Shown here: piece by piece, positions 24,536-32,949 of the stretch | Layout: each line of letters opens with the position of its first letter | Numbering within the stretch: the stretch's first letter is position 1 | Assembly (NCBI RefSeq): GCF_025150245.1 | Contig: NZ_CP102279.1 | Span: 609,001-673,000, forward strand | Source: Dorea formicigenerans | GTDB lineage: Bacteria; Bacillota; Clostridia; Lachnospirales; Lachnospiraceae | Length of the DNA stretch: 64,000 bases | Direction of reading: 5' to 3' | Notes under the pieces: model-generated | Told to the model about the DNA's origin: nothing | What the model saw: only the letters and a program-made list of their open reading frames with translations | Database searches by the model: none | Program-made: the position numbers and the translations under genes

Positions 24536-25523
24536 GCCGCTTGAGAAGCCGTCCTTTGTGGTGGACAGCCTTATCCCCACAGGCTTGTCGCTGTTCTGCG
24601 GCTCACAGAAGATAGGCAAGAGCTGGCTCATGCTGAAGCTGTGCTTATGCGTGTCGCAGGGAATCCCCTTATGGGACATGACGACAATGGAGGGCGATGT
24701 GCTTTACCTCTGCCTTGAGGACACGTTCTGCCGCATACAGGACAGGCTGTTCCGTTTGACGGACGAAGCGAGCGGGCGGCTTCATTTTGCCGTGGCAAGC
24801 TGCAAGCTGTCAGACGGTCTTATCGTGCAGCTTGAGGATTATCTGAAAGACTATCCAGACAGCAGGCTCATTGTCATTGATACCTTGCAGAAAGTCCGTA
24901 CAGCTTCAAAAGACAACGCCTATGCAAGCGACTATGGGGACATCTCCCTAATCAAAGATTTTGCCGACAGGCACTCTCTGGCGGTCATTGTCGTACACCA
25001 CATCCGAAAGCAGAATGACAGCGATGTGTTCAACAAGGTGTCTGGGACGACAGGCTTAACGGGGAGTGCGGACGCTACCTTTGTTCTGGAAAAGGAGAAA
25101 CGGGCATCTGACACCGCCAAGCTGTATGTAACGGGCAGGGACACGCCCTATCAGGAATACACGCTCCGTTTCCGTGATTGCAGTTGGGAACTTGTGGAGA
25201 GGAAAACGCAGGAGCAGCTTGCGAAAGAAACGATACCAGATGTCCTTTTTCGGTTGGTGGATTTTATGAGGGATAAGGAAGAATGGGCAGGCACGGCAAC
25301 GGAGCTGTTAGCCGCTATGGGGGAAACGGAAACCATACCCACGGTGATTACGAAATGGCTGAATGAATATCACACCACATTTTTAAGCGAGAACCGTATC
25401 TGCTACCAGTACAGCCGCAGGAAAGACGGCAGGCAGATTGCCCTTGCAAGGAGGGCGGGTGACAGCGGTGACGGCGGTGACAGCGATATTGGGATACCCC
25501 CTGTTACTGTCATTGACGCTTAA
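24492..25523 (+). CDS. RepA-like RecA-fold ATPase (DnaB-type helicase family)
   Basis: The 343-residue protein has Walker A G-S-Q-K-I-G-K-S-W at about residue 37-45 and a Walker-B-like L-I-V-I-D-T-L at about 125. The following V-V-H-H-I-R-K-Q and G-S-A-D-A blocks are typical of RepA/hexameric helicase-like ATPases of plasmids and mobile elements. The last 25 residues (G-D-S-G-D-G-G-D-S) are encoded by the first iteron triplet, so this coding end is shaped by the DNA repeats. AAAGGAGG lies before ATG 24492. With the iterons and oriT next to it, the gene probably serves replication of the excised circle. Confidence 0.8.
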   Translation: MQKLQTVNAETLLYEPLEKPSFVVDSLIPTGLSLFCGSQKIGKSWLMLKLCLCVSQGIPLWDMTTMEGDVLYLCLEDTFCRIQDRLFRLTDEASGRLHFAVASCKLSDGLIVQLEDYLKDYPDSRLIVIDTLQKVRTASKDNAYASDYGDISLIKDFADRHSLAVIVVHHIRKQNDSDVFNKVSGTTGLTGSADATFVLEKEKRASDTAKLYVTGRDTPYQEYTLRFRDCSWELVERKTQEQLAKETIPDVLFRLVDFMRDKEEWAGTATELLAAMGETETIPTVITKWLNEYHTTFLSENRICYQYSRRKDGRQIALARRAGDSGDGGDSDIGIPPVTVIDA

Positions 25524-26001
25524 AGCCATGTAAAGTTGGCGGCTCTGCCCTGCGGGTGACAGCGGTGACGGCAGTGACAGTGATTTTAGGATACCCTGCC
25601 GCTGTCATCCCTACGGGAGAACACCCCGCAAACGCAAAATGCAGGCGTGGGATTCACCCGCCCTTTTCGGGCGTGTAAAATCACCCCTGCGGTCAGAAAA
25701 ATCTCTCCGATTTTTCCGACTGCGTTTACAGGGTGTAACACACTACACTTTGCCCTGCAAAGAGCCGTGTGCCAGACGTTCCCTCTGGACTCCCTTATGG
25801 CAGGTCTTACGCCCTGCTATCCTACGCCTTGCGGCTTCGGATAAAAGAACGGCGGCATGACGGTTACAGCTCTTGCGAGGGAGTATCCCAAAAACACCGT
25901 CACCATCGTCATGACCGTCATGCAGGGGATAAGGGTGACAGTTACGGCAATCGGCAGGGGGCATCCCAAAACTGCCGTCACCACCGTCACCGCTGTCACC
26001 C
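25455..26001. repeat. Four-fold iteron-plus-box array, symmetric around oriT
   Basis: Two direct copies (25455-25498, 25552-25595) consist of three 9-base GGTGACRGC iterons followed by GATWTTRGGATACCC. Two inverted copies (25881-25922, 25960-26001) read GRTATCCCAAAA or GCATCCCAAAA, followed by reverse-complement iterons. The two pairs face each other across the oriT core at about 25740. The first copy lies within the 3' end of the ATPase gene. Such an array is expected to bind a replication or transfer protein. Confidence 0.7.
25700..25755 (-). other. oriT of the tet(O) element (MobV type)
   Basis: On the minus strand the sequence AAGTGTAGTGTGTTACAC (within 25733-25751) closely matches the pMV158-type nic region, whose core is TAGTG/TGTTA with flanking inverted repeats. 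The predicted nick is on the minus strand between 25741 and 25740. A GAAAAATC/GATTTTTC hairpin lies just beside it (25696-25718). The MobV relaxase gene starts about 300 bases away. The match to pMV158 is from memory. Confidence 0.65.
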
Positions 26002-26041
26002 AAAGGGCAGTTACCCGCCGAAGAAAGGAAGATGATGGATT

Positions 26042-27007
26042 ATGCCCTATGCAATCCTGCGTTTCCAGAAACGCAAAGCGGGCGGCGTTGCGGCTTGCGA
26101 ACGCCACAACGAGCGGAAGAAAGAAGCCTACAAAAGCAACCCAGATATCGACATGGAACGCTCTAAAAATAACTATCATCTTGTCGCACCGCCAAAGTAC
26201 ACCTATAAGAAAGAGATTAACCGAAAGGTAGCCGAAGCAGGGTGCAGGACAAGGAAAGACAGCGTGATGATGGTGGAAACGCTCATCACGGCTTCACCAG
26301 AATTTATGAACCAGTTACCGCCCGAAGAACAGAAAGCGTATTTTACGATGGCTCTGGATTTCATTTCGGAGCGTGTCGGGGAGCAGAATATCCTCTCCGC
26401 AGTCGTCCACATGGACGAGAGAACGCCCCATATGCACCTCTGCTTTGTGCCGATTACACCAGACAATAAGCTGTCCGCCAAAACAATTTTAGGCAATCAA
26501 AAGAGCCTGTCGGAGTGGCAGACCGCCTACCATGAGCGGATGTCCTCACGTTGGAATCAGCTTGAGAGAGGTCAATCTTCGATGGAAACCAAGCGGAAAC
26601 ACGTCCCCACATGGCTCTATAAGTTGGGCGGCAGGCTTGATAAGCAGTATGGGGAAATCGTGTCTGCCCTGTCCGACATCAACGCCTTTAACGCAGGGAA
26701 AAAGCGTGACAAGGCTCTGGAACTGGTTGCCGCATGGCTGCCCGAAGTGGAGAAATTCTCTAAGGAAATCGGCAGACAGCAGGCGTATATCGACAGCTTA
26801 AAGGAGCAAATCGGGCAGGAAGCCGACTATGCAGGGCGTATGCGTGATGAAAAGTACGAGCAGGAATTAAAGGTGCAGAAAGCCAACCAGAGGATATTTG
26901 AATTGCAGAGAACCAACGAGCAGATGGGGCGGCTGCTCTCAAAGATACCGCCAGAAGTGTTGGAAGAATTACAGAGAACAGGCAGAAACAAATCAAGAGA
27001 AAGGTAA
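26042..27007 (+). CDS. MobV-family relaxase (Pre/Mob)
   Basis: The 321-residue protein starts MPYAILRFQKRK with the H-N-E-R-K motif I at about residue 22. It carries the metal-binding H-M-D-E-R-T-P-H-M-H motif at about 122-131, both characteristic of MobV relaxases, and ends in a coiled coil. It should nick the adjacent oriT and pilot the strand into the recipient through a borrowed secretion system. ATG 26042 is preceded by GAAAGGAAGATGATGG. The protein is clearly different from the relaxases at 2443 and 34859. Confidence 0.85.
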   Translation: MPYAILRFQKRKAGGVAACERHNERKKEAYKSNPDIDMERSKNNYHLVAPPKYTYKKEINRKVAEAGCRTRKDSVMMVETLITASPEFMNQLPPEEQKAYFTMALDFISERVGEQNILSAVVHMDERTPHMHLCFVPITPDNKLSAKTILGNQKSLSEWQTAYHERMSSRWNQLERGQSSMETKRKHVPTWLYKLGGRLDKQYGEIVSALSDINAFNAGKKRDKALELVAAWLPEVEKFSKEIGRQQAYIDSLKEQIGQEADYAGRMRDEKYEQELKVQKANQRIFELQRTNEQMGRLLSKIPPEVLEELQRTGRNKSRER

Positions 27008-27014
27008 AAAGTGA

Positions 27015-27869
27015 ATGAAGAAACAGGATTTTAAGGTGTTAAAGACCAAAGATTTATACCCGTTTCCCGACAATCCGTTTCATGTTGTGGAGGATGAAAC
27101 GCTGTCAGAGTTAGCGGAAAGCATCAAGGAATTTGGCATTGTCACGCCGATAATCACACGCCCGAAAGAGGACGGGAACGGTTATGAAGTGATTGCGGGG
27201 CAGCGGCGTGTCCGTGCGTCCGAACTTGCAGGTATAAATACCGTGCCTGCATTTGTCCTGCCCTTAGACCGTGACCGAGCCATCATCACCCTTGTAGACA
27301 GTAATTTACAGCGTGAAAATATCCTGCCATCGGAGCGGGCGTTTGCCTACAGGATGAAATCCGAAGCCATGAAGCGGCAGGGTTTCCGCACAGACTTAAC
27401 CTCGTCACAAGTTGTGACGAAGTTGCGGACGGACGACAAAGTGGCACAGGGCTTCGGCGTGGGCAGGATGACCGTCCAGCGTTTTATCCGCCTGACGGAA
27501 CTGATACCGCCGATTTTGCAGATGGTGGACGAGGGGAAAATCGCCCTCACACCTGCGGTGGAACTGTCCTTTTTGAAGAAAGACGAGCAGGAAAATCTCT
27601 TTGCCACGATGGAGAGCGAAGAAGCAACGCCCTCACTCTCACAGGCACAGCGGATGAAAAGCATGAGCCAGAGCGGGCAGCTTGACATGGATATGATATT
27701 TTCCATTATGACGGAGGAAAAGGGAAACCAGAAAGAAACCTTGAAAATCAACACAAGCAAACTGAAAAAATACTTTCCGAAGGACACAACGCCGAAGCAG
27801 ATGGAGGAAACCATCATCCGACTTCTGGAACGTGAGTTGCAGAGAAAACGGAGCAGGGACAGCCGCTAA
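27015..27869 (+). CDS. ParB/Spo0J-like partition protein
   Basis: The 284-residue protein has the ParB N-terminal CTPase/nuclease-like fold: P-D-N-P-F at about residue 18, L-A-E-S-I-K-E-F-G-I-V-T-P-I, then G-Y-E-V-I-A-G-Q-R-R-V-R-A-S and N-x-Q-R-E-N. A central helix-turn-helix follows. It begins seven bases after the relaxase stop, so the two are probably one operon. No ParA partner is seen. A lone ParB here may help maintain the circular form or act as a regulator. Confidence 0.85.
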   Translation: MKKQDFKVLKTKDLYPFPDNPFHVVEDETLSELAESIKEFGIVTPIITRPKEDGNGYEVIAGQRRVRASELAGINTVPAFVLPLDRDRAIITLVDSNLQRENILPSERAFAYRMKSEAMKRQGFRTDLTSSQVVTKLRTDDKVAQGFGVGRMTVQRFIRLTELIPPILQMVDEGKIALTPAVELSFLKKDEQENLFATMESEEATPSLSQAQRMKSMSQSGQLDMDMIFSIMTEEKGNQKETLKINTSKLKKYFPKDTTPKQMEETIIRLLERELQRKRSRDSR

Positions 27870-27945
27870 CCTTCTTTTTTCGGGAAGTAAATGCAGGAAT
27901 TTGGAACAGAAGAAAGACAGAATTTTAAGGAGAATGAGGTAAGGA

Positions 27946-28176
27946 ATGAAAGAAATCCAGTATGAGATTGTAAAGGAAATCGCCGTATTGTCTGCGAGTG
28001 ACAGCGGCTACACAAAGGAAATCAATCTTATTTCATGGAACGGGAGAGAGCCGAAATATGACATCCGCAGCTTTTCCCCGAACCGTGAGAAGTGCGGAAA
28101 GGGTATCACGTTGAACGCTGATGAAGCAGCGGCACTCCTTGAAGCATTACAGAAAGAAGTAAACAGCGGGGATTGA
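27946..28176 (+). CDS. PC4/YdbC-like ssDNA-binding protein
   Basis: The 76-residue protein contains K-E-I-N-L-I-S-W-N-G-R-E-P-K-Y-D-I-R and C-G-K-G-I-T-L, the beta-sheet signature of YdbC, the bacterial PC4-like single-stranded DNA-binding family. It may protect single-stranded DNA formed in transfer or replication. AAGGAG lies upstream of ATG 27946, and it follows the ParB gene after 76 bases in the same direction. Confidence 0.75.
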   Translation: MKEIQYEIVKEIAVLSASDSGYTKEINLISWNGREPKYDIRSFSPNREKCGKGITLNADEAAALLEALQKEVNSGD

Positions 28177-28246
28177 TGGTATCTGATTGACAGGGCGGGG
28201 CGTTTCCAGACGTTCTCCTGCCCTGTCTGGAAAGGAAGATTTAAGT

Positions 28247-28438
28247 ATGGGCGAGGATAGGAAAACAACTGGAAGAAGAAAGCGTATTGTGCCAAAAGGG
28301 CAAGTACAAATGATTATCAGTCGAGAATATATCGGCACACAGACCGTTGCAGAAGCGTTTGTCCCGATTATCTCCGAGGATATTCGGAAGAAGATTGCCG
28401 AGGGCGACACCTTCGACAATGAGGGGCTGTCCGCTTAG
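28247..28438 (+). CDS. Small conserved protein preceding the recombinase
   Basis: The 63-residue protein has a basic N-terminus (G-R-R-K-R-I-V-P-K-G), then Q-M-I-I-S-R-E-Y-I-G and an acidic end. Proteins like it are found immediately before large serine recombinases in clostridial elements, so it may assist recombination directionality; that is inference. AAAGGAAG lies about nine bases before ATG 28247. Confidence 0.55.
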   Translation: MGEDRKTTGRRKRIVPKGQVQMIISREYIGTQTVAEAFVPIISEDIRKKIAEGDTFDNEGLSA

Positions 28439-28491
28439 AATGTACGCAATGGAACATGAAAACGTTAGGACAGATATGGAGGTTTTACAGT

Positions 28492-30423
28492 ATGGCAGGA
28501 ATAAGAACGGAGAACAAGATTTATGAAGTCGGCATTTACTGCCGCTTATCAAAGGACGATGGCACGGATAACGAGAGTGCGAGCATTGCGACACAAAAAT
28601 CCATCCTCACGGATTATGTGAAAAGGCAGGGATGGCATTTAGCAAAAACGTATGTTGACGATGGCTACTCTGGAACAAATTTCCAAAGACCAAGTTTCCA
28701 GAATATGATTAAGGACATTGAAAACGGGCTGATAAACTGCGTGATTACAAAAGATTTATCCCGTCTGGGGAGGAACTATCTTGATTGTGGGTTATATCTG
28801 GAAGTCTTTTTCCCAGAGCATAACGTGAGGTATATAGCGGTCAATGACGGCGTGGACACCTTAAACAAATCCGCTATGGACATCACGCCTTTCCGCAACA
28901 TCCTAAACGAAATGTATTCTGCCGATGTGTCAGTCAAGATAAAATCGGCGTACCGTGCGAGGTTTCAGCAGGGGAAATTCATGGGAACAACAGCCCCTTA
29001 TGGCTATGTCAAAGACCCTGCCGACCACAACCATCTGCTGATAGATGACAAAGTTGCCCATGTGGTAAGGGAGATATTCGACCTTGCGTTAGCGGGCAAC
29101 GGCATCGCCAAAATCCGCAAGCACATCAACAAACAGCATATCCTACGCCCTGCCGCTTATGCGGTGGAGCAAGGGGCAACAGGCTATGAGCGGTACTTTG
29201 AGGATAACGAGGAAAACCGTTATATTTGGAGCGAGAACAGCGTGAGGGGCATTTTAAGAAGCCCGATATATGCGGGCAACCTTGCAGGCTACAAGCGGAT
29301 TGCAGCCAACATGAAAAGCAAGAAACGCCCCTCTAAGCTGCCCGAAGAATGGGAAGTGATACCAGACACCCATGAGGGGATAGTCACGCAGGAGGAATTT
29401 GACACCGTACAGCAGCTTATGACGAGCCGCAGGCGGGAGCAGAACGCAGGGGGATTTGAGAATATCTTTTCGGGCGTTATCAAGTGTGCGGACTGCGGCT
29501 ATGCGATGCGGGCGGCGAGTGCCAACAGGAGGAAACGCCCCGACATCATCGACTGCGTACAATACACCTGCAATAATTATGGCAGATATGGCAATGTTAT
29601 GTGTACCGCACACAGCATTGAAGCGAGGGACTTATTCAATGCCGTCCTTGCCGACATCAACCGCTTTGCGGATATGGCGGTCAATGATGAAAAGGCGGTC
29701 AGAGCCATAGAAAGGCGGCTCACGGAAACAGACCAGAGCAGGGCGAAATCATTAGAGAAAGAAAAGAAGAAGCTGAACAAACGCCTTGCGGAGCTTGACA
29801 GGCTGTTTTCCTCTCTCTATGAGGACAAGGTAATGGAGCGTATCACGGAGCGGAATTTTGAGATGATGTCGGGGAAATACCAGAAAGAGCAGCTTGAAAT
29901 TGAAGCACGGCTGAAAGAGGTAACGGAAACGCTCAATGACAGCTATGAGAAATCGCAGGGCGTGAGGGACTTTCTATCCCTAATCCGCAACTATCAGGGG
30001 CTGAAAGAGTTGGACGCAACCATCATAAACGCACTCATAGACAAGATACTTGTTTCGGAACGTGAGAAACTTGCGGACGGGACAGTAAGGCAGGAAATCA
30101 AGATTTACTATAAATTCATCGGCTTTGTCGGTGAATTACATATCACACCCACAAAGCGGTGGACGGCGTTAAAGCCTAAAAATTGTACGGTGTGCGGTGT
30201 TGAATACGTCCCCAGCTCTGGAATATCAAAGTATTGTCCCGCTTGTGCTAAGAGGATACAGAGGGAGAAATCAAACGAGAGCAAACGCAGGAGTAGGGAG
30301 AGGAACCGAAGGGCATGTATTGAACTGTCCGCAAAAAATGACCGACTGATCTTGCCCAGCGCAAGGGCCGTATCGAGCGCCAGGGTAACCAGAATCCTCT
30401 TGTCCATGTGTACCGCTATGTGA
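28492..30423 (+). CDS. Large serine recombinase (TndX/TnpX type)
   Basis: The enzyme excises and integrates the element by cutting at a GA dinucleotide through a serine-DNA link. The catalytic serine is S20 in Y-C-R-L-S-K-D-D. The resolvase domain runs to about 150, the recombinase domain follows, then a zinc ribbon (C-A-D-C-G) at about 335 and a long coiled coil at about 415-470. A second C-x2-C pair lies near 570-590. ATG 28492 has GGAGG nine bases upstream. As integrated, the frame crosses the right end and adds 24 foreign residues. In the circle it would read L-M then TAG, giving 620 residues instead of 643. Confidence 0.9.
   Translation: MAGIRTENKIYEVGIYCRLSKDDGTDNESASIATQKSILTDYVKRQGWHLAKTYVDDGYSGTNFQRPSFQNMIKDIENGLINCVITKDLSRLGRNYLDCGLYLEVFFPEHNVRYIAVNDGVDTLNKSAMDITPFRNILNEMYSADVSVKIKSAYRARFQQGKFMGTTAPYGYVKDPADHNHLLIDDKVAHVVREIFDLALAGNGIAKIRKHINKQHILRPAAYAVEQGATGYERYFEDNEENRYIWSENSVRGILRSPIYAGNLAGYKRIAANMKSKKRPSKLPEEWEVIPDTHEGIVTQEEFDTVQQLMTSRRREQNAGGFENIFSGVIKCADCGYAMRAASANRRKRPDIIDCVQYTCNNYGRYGNVMCTAHSIEARDLFNAVLADINRFADMAVNDEKAVRAIERRLTETDQSRAKSLEKEKKKLNKRLAELDRLFSSLYEDKVMERITERNFEMMSGKYQKEQLEIEARLKEVTETLNDSYEKSQGVRDFLSLIRNYQGLKELDATIINALIDKILVSEREKLADGTVRQEIKIYYKFIGFVGELHITPTKRWTALKPKNCTVCGVEYVPSSGISKYCPACAKRIQREKSNESKRRSRERNRRACIELSAKNDRLILPSARAVSSARVTRILLSMCTAM
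30318..30350 (+). other. Right attachment end of the tet(O) element
   Basis: Read inward on the minus strand it gives ATC, AGTCGGTCA, TTTTTTGCGGACA, GTTCAA. This matches the left end (TTTTGCGGACA then TTCAA) at the same distance from the GA dinucleotide. It overlaps the last codons of the recombinase. Confidence 0.75.
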
Positions 30424-31334
30424 CCGAAGGAACCTTTGACGCATACCTCTGGCAGACGGTGGAGAATAAGCAAAAATTCATCAGTCAGATCATGACTTCT
30501 AAATCACCAGTGCGTTCCTGCGATGATGTGGACGAAACGGCGCTTTCCTTTGCCGAGATCAAAGCCCTGTGCGCCGGAGATCCCCGCATCAAGGAGCGTA
30601 TGGATTTGGATGTGGAGGTATCCCGCCTGAAGCTGATGAAAGCCGATCACCAGAGCAAGCAATATCGTCTGGAGGACCAGCTGCTCAAATACTTCCCGGA
30701 GGAGATTGAAAAGCACAAAGGCTTTATCAAGGGCTTTGAATCCGATCTGGAGGTTTTGGCAGCGCACCCGCACCCGGAGGACGGTTTTGCTGGTATGGAA
30801 ATCCGCGGCGATCTGCTGACCGATAAGGAGAACGCCGGCGCAGCCCTTTTGGATGCCTGCAAGGAGGTCAAAACCTCCGATCCGGTGCAGATCGGCAGCT
30901 ACCGGGGCTATGCCATATCCGTGGAATTTTCCGCATGGAAACAGGAGTATACGCTCCTGCTGAAAGGACAGATGACCCACCGGGCAACCCTTGGTACAGA
31001 CCCTCGCGGAAATCTTACCCGTATCGACAATGCCCTAGCCCAGATGCCCCAGCGCCTGGAGGCGGCAAAGGCCCAGCTGGATAACCTCTATCAGCAGCAG
31101 GCTGCCGCAAAGGAGGAAGTCGGAAAGCCATTCCTTTATGAAGAAGAACTGCGAAGCAAAAATGCCCGTCTGGTGGAGCTGGATACTTTGCTCAACATCG
31201 ACGGAAAGGGTCATGCCCAGCCGGAAACTGTGGTTGCCAAGAGTGCGCGGCCCTCGGTGCTAGACAGCCTGAAGCGTCCGGCGACGCCCCGCAGTACAGA
31301 CAAGAAACCAAAACAGCATGAGGAGGTGCGATAA
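30348..31334 (+). CDS. Giant DNA methylase-helicase, 3' part after the insertion
   Basis: The frame continues the gene at 11522: after D come L-A-Q-R-K-G-R-I-E-R-Q-G-N-Q-N, the superfamily-2 motif VI with the arginine finger, then V-Y-R-Y-V-T-E-G-T-F-D-A-Y-L-W-Q, typical of the SNF2-like C-terminus. About 327 codons follow to TAA at 31332. The recombinase frame runs into it in another phase for 76 bases. A start at ATG 30408 could express a fragment, but no ribosome site supports it. On excision the two halves rejoin in frame. Confidence 0.85.
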   Translation, partial: DLAQRKGRIERQGNQNPLVHVYRYVTEGTFDAYLWQTVENKQKFISQIMTSKSPVRSCDDVDETALSFAEIKALCAGDPRIKERMDLDVEVSRLKLMKADHQSKQYRLEDQLLKYFPEEIEKHKGFIKGFESDLEVLAAHPHPEDGFAGMEIRGDLLTDKENAGAALLDACKEVKTSDPVQIGSYRGYAISVEFSAWKQEYTLLLKGQMTHRATLGTDPRGNLTRIDNALAQMPQRLEAAKAQLDNLYQQQAAAKEEVGKPFLYEEELRSKNARLVELDTLLNIDGKGHAQPETVVAKSARPSVLDSLKRPATPRSTDKKPKQHEEVR

Positions 31335-31335
31335 C

Positions 31336-32154
31336 ATGAATACCAATAATCTGAATACGGCCCTTTATGAAAAGATGGCCACTGAGCAGGAAAAATATAG
31401 GGACTGGTTGAAAAGCCAGCCCCCGGAAGAAGTCTTAAACCATGCCTATGAGTACACCATCCGTGAGGACATCGTGATGGCAATGGAGGAACTGGAGTTG
31501 ACCGACACCCAGGCTCAGGCACTTTTGGAATCTCCCTCTCCGTTGGCGGATGTGTACCGCTATTTTGAAAAGCTGGAGACCGGCTATATGGATGTGATCC
31601 GGGACAGCATTGAGAACCGTGCCGACGATGTGTGCAGAGCTAAAGAGGAACTGCGAACAACACCGATCTATCCCCATTCAGCTGCCTATGCGAGAGAACA
31701 TGGGGAGCTGGAGCAGTACCGAGCTTCCAACAATGTAAATCGCCAATGCAAGAAGTCTATTGAAGCGGCGGTGCGGGAGCACTTCGACGGAATGTATCTC
31801 AGCCACGATGCGGCAAAGGGTGTGATCGAGACCTATGGCATGGAGCGTGTGTCTATGGTTCTGTCTAACACGGTCCAGCTTCAGGACTGGGATGGGCGCT
31901 ACTCCCGACGCAACAAAGAATGGGCTAAGACCATTCCTAATGATAATCCCGAAACCGTCCGTTGTGGTTATACCTTAAACAGCCACCCTGCTGTTCTGGA
32001 TGGTTTTATTGATCTGGTGCGTGAAGAACAGCAGCGCAGCCGTACCCAGAGAGAAAAGCTGGAACCGTCCCGTCCCTCAGTACGGGATAAGCTCAAACAG
32101 GAACTGCCCGCCCATAAGTCTGCCGCCCCGAAAAAACGGGAGCCGGAGCGATAA
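31336..32154 (+). CDS. DUF3848/DUF3849-type ICE protein
   Basis: The 272-residue protein begins with a helical block (L-Y-E-K-M-A-T-E-Q-E-K-Y ... H-A-Y-E-Y-T-I-R-E-D-I) of DUF3848 type. It continues with T-P-I-Y-P-H-S-A-A-Y-A-R-E-H-G and a W-D-G-R-Y-S block of DUF3849 type. The tail is basic and disordered. AGGAGG lies in the end of the helicase gene, one base separates stop and start, and MobC follows two bases later, so this is one operon. The function is unknown but the position in the mobilisation operon is constant in related elements. Confidence 0.75.
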   Translation: MNTNNLNTALYEKMATEQEKYRDWLKSQPPEEVLNHAYEYTIREDIVMAMEELELTDTQAQALLESPSPLADVYRYFEKLETGYMDVIRDSIENRADDVCRAKEELRTTPIYPHSAAYAREHGELEQYRASNNVNRQCKKSIEAAVREHFDGMYLSHDAAKGVIETYGMERVSMVLSNTVQLQDWDGRYSRRNKEWAKTIPNDNPETVRCGYTLNSHPAVLDGFIDLVREEQQRSRTQREKLEPSRPSVRDKLKQELPAHKSAAPKKREPER

Positions 32155-32156
32155 CC

Positions 32157-32495
32157 ATGGCAAAGCGCAAGCGGGATGTTCCGGTTTTGTTTTGGGTGTC
32201 CGCAGAAGAACTGGAACTGATCCATCAAAAGATGCAGCAATACGGGACAGAGAATTTGAGCGCTTATCTGCGGAAAATGGCGCTGGATGGGTATGTGGTC
32301 AAGCTGGAACTGCCGGAGCTGAAGGAGTTGGTCTCCCTGATGCGCCGAAGCAGCAACAACTTGAATCAGCTGACCCGCAAAGTGCATGAGACCGGGCGGG
32401 TTTATGATGCTGACTTGGAGGATATATCCCAGCGGCAAGAACAACTGTGGGAGGGTGTGAGTCAAATCCTTACTCAGCTTTCTAAACTTTCATAA
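32157..32495 (+). CDS. mobC: MobC-like mobilisation accessory protein
   Basis: The 112-residue protein has a short ribbon-helix-helix-like N-terminus (V-L-F-W-V-S-A-E-E-L-E-L-I) and the M-R-R-S-S-N-N-L-N-Q-L-T-R-K-V block typical of MobC. Such proteins bind at oriT and help the relaxase open the strands. In relatives mobC is followed closely by the relaxase. Here about 2.4 kb, including two small genes and one gene on the opposite strand, lie between them. Confidence 0.8.
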   Translation: MAKRKRDVPVLFWVSAEELELIHQKMQQYGTENLSAYLRKMALDGYVVKLELPELKELVSLMRRSSNNLNQLTRKVHETGRVYDADLEDISQRQEQLWEGVSQILTQLSKLS

Positions 32496-32514
32496 CAGGG
32501 ATAGATACTCCATT

Positions 32515-32568
32515 TGCGGAGGGAGGAACGGCATTTCTTCGCCGCACCTTCCTCCGCTTTTTCTTTTT
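32515..32568 (+). terminator. Intrinsic terminator after mobC
   Basis: GCGGAGGGAGG and its partner CCTTCCTCCGC, followed by TTTTTCTTTTT. Confidence 0.8.
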
Positions 32569-32646
32569 GGCGGTATCCTTGTTTTTTGCCTGTCCGTACC
32601 GGATAATATGGGTAGAATAAAAAGTGAAGCAAAGGAGTGAAAATAG

Positions 32647-32949
32647 ATGCTGACCTTTGAAAAGGTGCTGGAGATTTTTGCGGATTACCTGACCGCAGAC
32701 GAGACCATAGAAGTTTATATCAGCCGCCACGGATGTGTAAGAGTTGAATTTGACCAAGATTTTCACTATTGCTCTGGCGAGGTGTGCCATACTCCCAAGG
32801 AACTGTTCGACCTCTTAGCCGATGATTACCGGACTTATGTGGAGATTGAACTGACCAAAGGCAGACGGGAGTTGACGGAAGATGATGAGAGACAAGCAGA
32901 TGCCTTGTGCAAACGGTATCTGGAGCGTTGGAGGGAGGAACTGGAATGA
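32647..32949 (+). CDS. Conserved hypothetical ICE protein
   Basis: The 100-residue acidic protein (start MLTFEKVLEIFADYL) has no membrane segment or known catalytic motif. AAAGGAGTGAAAATAG lies before ATG 32647. It overlaps the next gene by four bases (ATGA), so the pair is translationally coupled. Its partner is a CD1845-type membrane protein, and the pair recurs beside mobilisation genes in clostridial ICEs. Confidence 0.65.
   Translation: MLTFEKVLEIFADYLTADETIEVYISRHGCVRVEFDQDFHYCSGEVCHTPKELFDLLADDYRTYVEIELTKGRRELTEDDERQADALCKRYLERWREELE

Larger units (their letters stand above)
19319..30350 (+). mobile_element. Nested tet(O) mobilisable element with large serine recombinase
   Basis: About 11.03 kb lies between two GAT triplets (19319-19321 and 30348-30350). 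Removing one copy plus the interior rejoins the helicase codon for codon (R-P-G-D | L-A-Q-R-K-G-R-I-E-R). The ends carry imperfect inverted repeats sharing TTTTGCGGACA at matching distance from a GA dinucleotide, as expected of TndX/TnpX-type serine recombinases. Contents in order: TnpV, tet(O) and KTR, three sigma-like genes, RepA-like ATPase, iteron array with oriT, MobV relaxase, ParB-like, PC4-like, a small conserved protein and the recombinase. There is no secretion system, so transfer would need the host element. Confidence 0.85.
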
